Shown: positions 58,623-64,000 of the stretch, piece after piece | Position numbering within the stretch: position 1 is the stretch's first letter | Layout of the letters: the number at the start of each line of letters is the position of its first letter | Source: Herbaspirillum rhizosphaerae_A | GTDB taxonomy: Bacteria; Pseudomonadota; Gammaproteobacteria; Burkholderiales; Burkholderiaceae_D | NCBI RefSeq assembly: GCF_046025915.1 | Contig: NZ_JAQQFR010000013.1 | Location: 62,001-126,000, forward strand | Reading direction: 5' to 3' | Length of the DNA stretch: 64,000 bases | Position numbers and translations under genes: made by a program | Notes under the pieces: generated by a model | Told to the model about the DNA's origin: nothing | Seen by the model: only the letters and a program-made list of their open reading frames with translations | Databases searched by the model: none

Positions 58623-58682
58623 ATGCAATACCGAATCCCACAAATTCCCTTTACGCAAATCCAGCATTGGTGGCGCACCTGA
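58623..58682 (+). CDS. Putative trpS leader peptide with tandem Trp codons
   Basis: A 19-codon frame, MQYRIPQIPFTQIQHWWRT, runs from ATG 58623 to TGA 58680-58682. Codons 16 and 17 are both TGG (58668-58673), close to the stop, as in the trp operon leader peptide TrpL. It lies directly downstream of a -10 box, upstream of overlapping hairpins and a perfect terminator, and upstream of trpS. No Shine-Dalgarno is visible ahead of the ATG, so it could be translated from a leaderless transcript. Tryptophan being rare and the gene downstream being Trp-tRNA synthetase makes a sensing role very likely; it has not been tested. Confidence 0.7.
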   Translation: MQYRIPQIPFTQIQHWWRT

Positions 58683-58763
58683 TCGAGGTGGCCCGCTTTT
58701 GCACAGCTTTGCAGTACAGCTTTTGTTAATGTGATGCCGCCAGTCTTGGCGGCATTATTTTTT
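58669..58763 (+). promoter_or_regulatory. Ribosome-mediated tryptophan attenuator in front of trpS
   Basis: Four segments fit the classical model. Segment 1 covers the Trp codons and stop region (CACCT, 58676-58680) and pairs with segment 2 (AGGTG, 58686-58690). Segment 2 also holds GGTGGC (58687-58692), which can instead pair with GCCGCC of segment 3 (58736-58741; one G-U). Segment 3 with segment 4 forms the terminator ATGCCGCCA/TGGCGGCAT (58734-58742 / 58747-58755, perfect 9 bp, loop GTCT) followed by TATTTTTT. A ribosome stalled at the Trp codons hides segment 1 and frees 2 to pair with 3, so transcription goes on. When Trp is plentiful the ribosome reaches the stop and covers segment 2, so the terminator forms. 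Confidence 0.68.
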
Positions 58764-58807
58764 GCTGTTCGACTGACTGGCGACATTCTGAAATTTCCGG
58801 AGTGACC

Positions 58808-59863
<1,056 letters not shown>

Positions 59864-59874
59864 TCCGGCTTTTC

Positions 59875-59899
59875 AAGGCGCGCCGTTCTGGCGCGCCTT
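59875..59899. terminator. Perfect hairpin between trpS and the two-component system
   Basis: AAGGCGCGCC and GGCGCGCCTT pair perfectly (10 bp) around GTTCT, between convergent genes. There is no U-tract on the plus side and only a weak one on the minus side. Bidirectional termination is inferred. Confidence 0.6.
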
Positions 59900-59918
59900 A
59901 CCTGCTCAACACCATTCT

Positions 59919-61379
59919 TCAGTTCTGAGCCGGTTTGTCCGGTTTATCCTGTTTGTTGCGGACTTTGCCGCCGCCCTGCTTGAGTGGCAGCGACAGCAAT
60001 ACTTCCAGGCCGCCGTTGCGATAATTGCGCAGGTTCAGCAGGGCGCCGTGGTTCTCGGCGATATTGCGTGCAATTGTCAGTCCCAGGCCGGTACCGCCGG
60101 TATCGCGCGACCGCGACGTTTCCAGCCGATAGAAGGGATCGAACACTGCTTCCAACTGGTCTTCAGGAATCCCCGGGCCATAGTCGCGGATACAGATCAG
60201 CACACGATTGGGCAGCAAATCGTCCAGCGCAATCGTTACATCTGCACGTTGGCCGTACTTGAAGGCGTTGTCGAGCAAGTTGGTCAGGCAGCGGCGCAGG
60301 GCGTTCGGCTGGGCAACGATAAAGGCGCGTGTGCTACCGGTCAGCGTAACTGGCTGGCCGGCATCGGATGCATCGGCGCAAACGCTATCGAGCAAAGAGT
60401 CAATGTCGAGACGCTGCATCGCTTCGGACGAATCCATACTGCGCGCCAGATCAAGTCCTTCGCGAACCATGCCCTGCATCACGGCGAGGTCGTCGATCAG
60501 TTTTTGCTGCAGTTCGTGATCGCTGACTTTTTCCAGGCGCAAACGCAGGCGTGTCAGTGGCGTTTGCAGATCATGCGTGATGGCCGCCAGCATGTGCGTA
60601 CGATGCTGGATCTGGCGGCGAATTCGCGCTTGCATCGCATTGAATGCTGTGGCTGCGAGTCGGATTTCGGTAGGGCCTTTTTCAGCGAGTGGTGGATGAT
60701 CGATATCGCGACCCAGTTCGACGGCCGCACTGGCCAATTGCTTGATCGGACGTGCCGTCATGCGTGCCACCACATAGGCCAGCATCGCAATGAGTACAAG
60801 GAACAGCAGGATATACGGGGTGCCGCTGAAAGAACCCATATCGCCACCGCGGCCGCGCCATGTCGGCGCTTCGCCGGGAATATGCAGTCGCAGACGCAGC
60901 AGCGCTTTGTCCTGCAAGCTCACATAAATGACACGGCAGGTTTCCATGCGTGGCTTGCCTGGAGGAGGAGAGGGAGGGGGCGGCAGATTCTTGCGCGGTG
61001 GACGTGGCGTGCAGTCGCTCTCGCGTTGCACCACGATCTGACGGTCGGCACCCAGACGTGCCTTCAGGATATCGGCCATTGGGCTGGCGCTCGGGCGAAC
61101 CGTATCGCCGATGCTATCGACAACCGCTGCTTCAAAACCAAAACTTCCCGCCGCTTGCAAGACGTTGCGGCGGGCCTCCGGACTGATCTCGTCCAGCGCC
61201 TGTACAAATTGCTCCACGCGTTCCGCAACGTGCTGGTAGCGGATTTCCTTGAGGGTATTGCGGCGTTCGTTGGAAGCCAGCCAGGTTGTGGTCACCGTAG
61301 CGACCACGATCCCTGCCAGCAGGATCACAAAGACCCGGTTGGCCATCGAGCTAAAAAACGAACTGAAGATCTTTTTCAT
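59919..61379 (-). CDS. Two-component sensor histidine kinase, EnvZ/HAMP type
   Basis: A 486-residue inner-membrane kinase. TM1 at about residues 14-35, a periplasmic domain to about 186 with a proline run (LPPPPSPPP, about 132-140) and two cysteines (123 and 148), TM2 at 187-207, HAMP to about 260, then the H-box with His269 (AAITHDLQTPLTRL), N-box LLDNAFKYG, and G-boxes RDYGPGIPEDQL and GGTGLGLTIARNI. It should sense an envelope signal and phosphorylate the partner regulator. Its start overlaps the regulator stop (ATGA). The proline/cysteine-bearing sensor domain is unusual for EnvZ. Confidence 0.92.
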   Translation of the reverse strand: MKKIFSSFFSSMANRVFVILLAGIVVATVTTTWLASNERRNTLKEIRYQHVAERVEQFVQALDEISPEARRNVLQAAGSFGFEAAVVDSIGDTVRPSASPMADILKARLGADRQIVVQRESDCTPRPPRKNLPPPPSPPPGKPRMETCRVIYVSLQDKALLRLRLHIPGEAPTWRGRGGDMGSFSGTPYILLFLVLIAMLAYVVARMTARPIKQLASAAVELGRDIDHPPLAEKGPTEIRLAATAFNAMQARIRRQIQHRTHMLAAITHDLQTPLTRLRLRLEKVSDHELQQKLIDDLAVMQGMVREGLDLARSMDSSEAMQRLDIDSLLDSVCADASDAGQPVTLTGSTRAFIVAQPNALRRCLTNLLDNAFKYGQRADVTIALDDLLPNRVLICIRDYGPGIPEDQLEAVFDPFYRLETSRSRDTGGTGLGLTIARNIAENHGALLNLRNYRNGGLEVLLSLPLKQGGGKVRNKQDKPDKPAQN

Positions 61380-62113
61380 TCAGGGGTTTCCATAGTGACG
61401 GTTGTCGCCAGCACATAGCCTTCGTTACGAATCGTTTTAATGATGGTCGGCGTCCTGGCGTCGTCGCCCAGCTTCTGACGCAGGCGGCTGATCTGAATAT
61501 CGACGGAACGATCGAAGGGATCGGCTTCGCGACCTTGGGTCAATTCCAGTAACTGGTCGCGATTGAGAATCCGGTTGGGATGGTCAAGAAATACCTTGAG
61601 CATGCGGAACTCGGCACCCGACAACGCCACAACCACGCCGTCGCTGCTCAACAGGTGGCGCGCCGTCAGATCCAGCGTCCAGCCGGAAAAGTGCATGGCC
61701 TTCGCCTCGGAGCGGCTCATGTTGGGCGGTAATGCCTGGGTACGACGCAGCACGCTGCGTATGCGTGCGAACAACTCTCGTGGCTCAAACGGCTTGGCAA
61801 GATAATCGTCCGCGCCCATTTCCAGGCCAAGGATGCGATCCAGCGGCTCGCCGCGCGCGGTCAGCATGATCACCGGTACGTTCGATTGCGAGCGCAGGTT
61901 GCGGCAAAGCGTCAGGCCGTCTTCGCCCGGCAGCGTCAGGTCGAGCACGATCAGGTCGACCCGCGACTCTTCCAGCACCTTGCGCATGTCGGCGCCATTG
62001 GTGGCAGTCAGCGTGCGAAAACCATTGGCGTCGAGATATTCCGCCAGCAAGGTGCGGATCTCGCGGTCGTCATCGACCACCAAAATGTGAGAATTTGTAT
62101 CCATGGCGACCAT
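61376..62113 (-). CDS. OmpR-family response regulator
   Basis: A 245-residue regulator from the ATG at 62113 (AGGA nine bases upstream); a second ATG at 62104 is possible. The receiver has acidic residues VVDDDRE, the phospho-acceptor Asp58 (VLDLTLPG) and Lys in LAKPFEP. The C-terminal winged helix is of the OmpR type (VVALSGAEFRMLKVFLDH, VDIQISRLRQKLGDD). It is coupled with the kinase gene and divergent from a Spy/LTXXQ-type gene, which is a probable target. The open frame on this strand continues to 62824, but only as the reverse of that gene. Confidence 0.92.
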   Translation of the reverse strand: MVAMDTNSHILVVDDDREIRTLLAEYLDANGFRTLTATNGADMRKVLEESRVDLIVLDLTLPGEDGLTLCRNLRSQSNVPVIMLTARGEPLDRILGLEMGADDYLAKPFEPRELFARIRSVLRRTQALPPNMSRSEAKAMHFSGWTLDLTARHLLSSDGVVVALSGAEFRMLKVFLDHPNRILNRDQLLELTQGREADPFDRSVDIQISRLRQKLGDDARTPTIIKTIRNEGYVLATTVTMETPE

Positions 62114-62146
62114 TATGACAATTCCTGTAAAGAGGGCGACGCTGAA

Positions 62147-62214
62147 TTGTATATTGGGATAACAGGGAGGCCACCAGACATAGAGCGAAACAAAGCCGCC
62201 TTTCCCATATACAA
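62147..62214. promoter_or_regulatory. Inverted repeat in the divergent regulator/Spy-like promoter region
   Basis: TTGTATATTGGGA (62147-62159) and TCCCATATACAA (62203-62214) are inverted copies (one extra T) 43 bases apart. A further palindrome CGATACAAATCG lies at 62217-62228. The arrangement fits two operator sites of the response regulator, one for each direction. Confidence 0.5.
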
Positions 62215-62270
62215 AACGATACAAATCGTGCAACACGGGAAAGATCGCGGTTACACCTGGAGAGTTAAAT

Positions 62271-62324
62271 ATGAAGCGTGCAGAAAGCACTCTCACGAAA
62301 GGAAACACACTATGTTCAATCTGA
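62271..62324 (+). CDS. Upstream short reading frame overlapping the Spy-like start
   Basis: A 17-codon frame, MKRAESTLTKGNTLCSI, begins with ATG at 62271 after GGAGAG with a 6-base spacer, the best ribosome site in the area. Its stop (62322-62324) is 10 bases inside the Spy-like gene in another frame, so translation of the two could be coupled. It may be chance, but it could set the expression of the downstream gene. Confidence 0.35.
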   Translation: MKRAESTLTKGNTLCSI

Positions 62325-62839
62325 AAAAACACCTGATGATCGGCGTCGTCGCCGCAGGTATCGGTCTGACAGCCATGTCCTCGTTCGCGCAAATGCCGCC
62401 AGCCGATGGCAATGGCCCAGGCCCAGCCGGACGCCATGCCCCGACCGCCGACCAGATCGCCAAATTCGAGCAGCACCGCGCCAAGCGCCAGGCCCAATTG
62501 CACGACAAGCTGAAGATCACCGCAGCGCAAGAAGGCGCCTGGAAGACATTCACCGACAAGACCACGCCGGTGCGTCCGGCCACGCCGCCGGCACGTCCAA
62601 GCAAGGATGAATGGAACAAGCTGACCACGCCGGAACGCCTGGACCGTCATCTGGAGATGATGAAGAAAATGGAGGCGCACATGACGGACCGTATCGCCGC
62701 GACCAAGGAGTTCTATGCCGTTCTGTCGCCTGAACAGCAAAAAACCTTTGATCAGGAATTCCGCAAGATGGAAGAACACCGCTTCAAACACGGCCGTTTT
62801 GGCCGTGAACACGGCGATGATCACGCTCCAAAGAAATAA
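62312..62839 (+). CDS. Spy/CpxP-like LTXXQ-type periplasmic protein
   Basis: A 175-residue protein. The signal peptide (LMIGVVAAGIGLTAMSSFA) is cleaved near residue 27. The mature helical part is rich in His, Lys and Met, with LTTPERLDRHLEMMKKMEAHM and an LSPEQQKTFDQEF segment that match the LTXXQ pattern. These proteins act as periplasmic chaperones or stress sensors (Spy, CpxP). The His-rich tail (EHRFKHGRFGREHGDDH) could bind metal. AAAGGAAA stands before the ATG. It is divergent from the two-component genes, which fits a target like cpxP of CpxAR. Confidence 0.85.
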   Translation: MFNLKKHLMIGVVAAGIGLTAMSSFAQMPPADGNGPGPAGRHAPTADQIAKFEQHRAKRQAQLHDKLKITAAQEGAWKTFTDKTTPVRPATPPARPSKDEWNKLTTPERLDRHLEMMKKMEAHMTDRIAATKEFYAVLSPEQQKTFDQEFRKMEEHRFKHGRFGREHGDDHAPKK

Positions 62840-62854
62840 GATTCTTTTGTAATC

Positions 62855-62897
62855 AAGGCCTTGCGCACATTTTCATGCGCAAGGCCTTTTGGTTTTT
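62855..62897 (+). terminator. Intrinsic terminator of the Spy-like gene
   Basis: AAGGCCTTGCGCA and TGCGCAAGGCCTT form a perfect 13-bp stem around an 8-base loop, followed by TTGGTTTTT. Confidence 0.93.
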
Positions 62898-63172
62898 AGA
62901 ATGTTTTTCGCTTTGCAGCGATGAACATTTCCGGTATTTCATCATCGTATCGTCATGCTTCTGGACCATAATATCGAGTTGGCTTTTTCAGCCTCTTTGC
63001 TGGGAGTCATTTCGGGCCTGACTTGGGTCTGATTGCAGCCGATGATCCCGTAACTGACGACGAGTGCATTTTGTGAACACCTGCTATCTGTGCCGAGGCA
63101 GAAGGCTGCCTTAGCAATGCAGATGTTCATGAAATGTCTTGATTAAAACTAATCCGTTCCCTGTCTTCCAAG

Positions 63173-64000
63173 ATGACTACCACACCAACTCCCGATAACA
63201 AGCAAACGCCATCGTCCTCTTCTTCTGCCGGCAAACCGGGCTTGCTCAGGCGCTGGTGGTTCTGGATCCTGCTGGTGGTGTTGGCTGGAGGTGGTTATTC
63301 CTATTGGAGCCACAAGCGTGCGGCGACAGCCGAACAAGCCCAGGGCGGTGCCGGTGGGGCTGGCGGCGGTCAGCGCGGCTCCGGCGGCAAGCGCGGTGCC
63401 GGTGGTGCAGGCGGTCCCGGCGGTTTTGGCACCATGGGTTTGTCGCCGGTGGGTGTGGCACTGACCAAGACAGCTGACGTCAACATTTATCTGACCGGTC
63501 TGGGCGGTGTTACGCCGACGGCAACAGCAACGGTGCGCAGCCGCGTTGACGGCCAGTTGATGAAGCTGCATTTCAAAGAAGGCCAATTGGTCAAGCAGGG
63601 CGACCTGCTGGCAGAACTCGATGCACGTCCTTACGAAGTGGCCGTCACCCAGGCCGAAGGCCAATTGGCGCGGGACCAGGCTTTGCTCAATGCGGCCCAG
63701 CTCGACCTCAAACGCTATCGCACGCTGCTGGCGCAAGACTCCATCGCCAGCCAACAAGTCGATACTCAGGCAGCACTGGTCAAGCAATACGAAGGCACGG
63801 TCAAGTCTGATCAAGGCAATCTTGCCAGCGCGCGCTTGCAACTGACTTATTCGCGCGTGACTGCGCCGGTCAGCGGCCGTACCGGTCTGCGCCAGGTCGA
63901 TATCGGCAACATCGTCCATTCCAGCGACACCAGCGGCATCGTCATCATCACGCAAGTGCAGCCGATCACAGCGATCTTCAGCATTCCGGAAGACAACATC
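63173..64000 (+). CDS. RND efflux periplasmic adaptor, MdtA-like (3' end beyond the window)
   Basis: The first 276 residues of a membrane-fusion protein; the frame is open to the last base. A cytoplasmic tail is followed by TM at about 28-45 and then a Gly-rich linker (about 58-86). The barrel-sandwich part has TATVRSRVDGQLMKLHFKEG and KQGDLLAELDARPYEVAV, a coiled-coil hairpin (about 165-215), and LTYSRVTAPVSGRTGLRQVD. This is the AcrA/MdtA family pattern; an RND pump gene should follow outside the window. The start ATG at 63173 has no strong ribosome site, but no better in-frame start is seen. Confidence 0.9.
   Translation, partial: MTTTPTPDNKQTPSSSSSAGKPGLLRRWWFWILLVVLAGGGYSYWSHKRAATAEQAQGGAGGAGGGQRGSGGKRGAGGAGGPGGFGTMGLSPVGVALTKTADVNIYLTGLGGVTPTATATVRSRVDGQLMKLHFKEGQLVKQGDLLAELDARPYEVAVTQAEGQLARDQALLNAAQLDLKRYRTLLAQDSIASQQVDTQAALVKQYEGTVKSDQGNLASARLQLTYSRVTAPVSGRTGLRQVDIGNIVHSSDTSGIVIITQVQPITAIFSIPEDNI

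Noticed and set aside
58608..58763. A T-box riboswitch in front of trpS.
   Set aside because: No T-box sequence (TGGNACCGCG-like) or specifier-loop layout is present; the leader-peptide model explains the features better, and T-boxes are not expected in betaproteobacteria.
62114..62824. N-terminal extension of the OmpR-type regulator to 62824.
   Set aside because: The extra 237 codons are the reverse of the Spy-like gene and the promoter region; the regulator fold begins at MVAMDTNSHILVVDDD.

Overview
This 64 kb chromosomal window comes from a Gram-negative betaproteobacterium, most likely Burkholderiales and probably Oxalobacteraceae (a Herbaspirillum, Collimonas or Herminiimonas type). The basis is gene content and protein style: rpsP-rimM-trmD-rplS, a NAD-linked FdsGBACD formate dehydrogenase, DUF3579, and moderately high GC. 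The genus cannot be settled by reading alone. I see no phage, insertion sequence, integron or CRISPR array.

Layout. 1-2.4 kb: the end of a sugar kinase, then an operon of three lipoproteins (CsgG-like, DUF4810, DUF799). 2.8-20.8 kb: one long minus-strand operon of about 20 genes with stop/start overlaps at most junctions. It encodes an aryl-polyene (APE) type pigment/lipid: ketosynthases and chain-length factor, ketoreductase, two dehydratases, two ACPs, aryl-acid ligase, acyltransferases, glycosyltransferase, thioesterase, LolA-like carrier, MMPL exporter and PPTase. It also carries an aromatic amino-acid ammonia-lyase and a flavin halogenase-like enzyme, which suggest a cinnamate- or coumarate-type starter and a tailored aryl head. 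21.3 kb: tRNA-Leu(CAA). 21.5-24 kb: a KimA/APC-type permease and a small surface-adhesin-E-like protein. 24.2-27.4 kb: a tartrate/malate-type dehydrogenase with an orphan TRAP binding protein and a divergent LysR regulator. 27.4-37 kb: a formate module (ModE-like regulator, OFA-family transporter, fdsG-fdsB-fdsA-fdhD-fdsD). 37.2-38.8 kb: a CSS-EAL c-di-GMP phosphodiesterase. 39.1-46.4 kb: a LacI-controlled sugar-acid operon whose enzymes resemble the 2-ketogluconate (kgu) set but whose transporter is of the amino-acid ABC type. 46.6-50.3 kb: etfB-etfA and an acyl-CoA dehydrogenase. 51-53.3 kb: rpsP-rimM-trmD-rplS. 53.3-58.5 kb: a CoA pyrophosphatase, a CobD/CbiB-like membrane protein, DUF3579, fumC and two small envelope proteins. 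58.6-59.9 kb: trpS. 59.9-62.8 kb: a two-component system divergent from a Spy/LTXXQ-type periplasmic protein. 63.2 kb to the end: the start of an RND efflux adaptor.

The most interesting untold element is upstream of trpS. A 19-codon reading frame carries two adjacent Trp codons directly before its stop. It is followed by mutually exclusive hairpins and a perfect intrinsic terminator 45 bases before the trpS start. This is the layout of a classical ribosome-mediated tryptophan attenuator, here placed in front of tryptophanyl-tRNA synthetase. Other points of note are the ammonia-lyase/halogenase version of the APE cluster, the kgu-like operon with a swapped transporter class and two LacI palindromes, a GNRA-hairpin REP-like repeat sitting inside two operons, and several operator-like repeats at divergent promoters.
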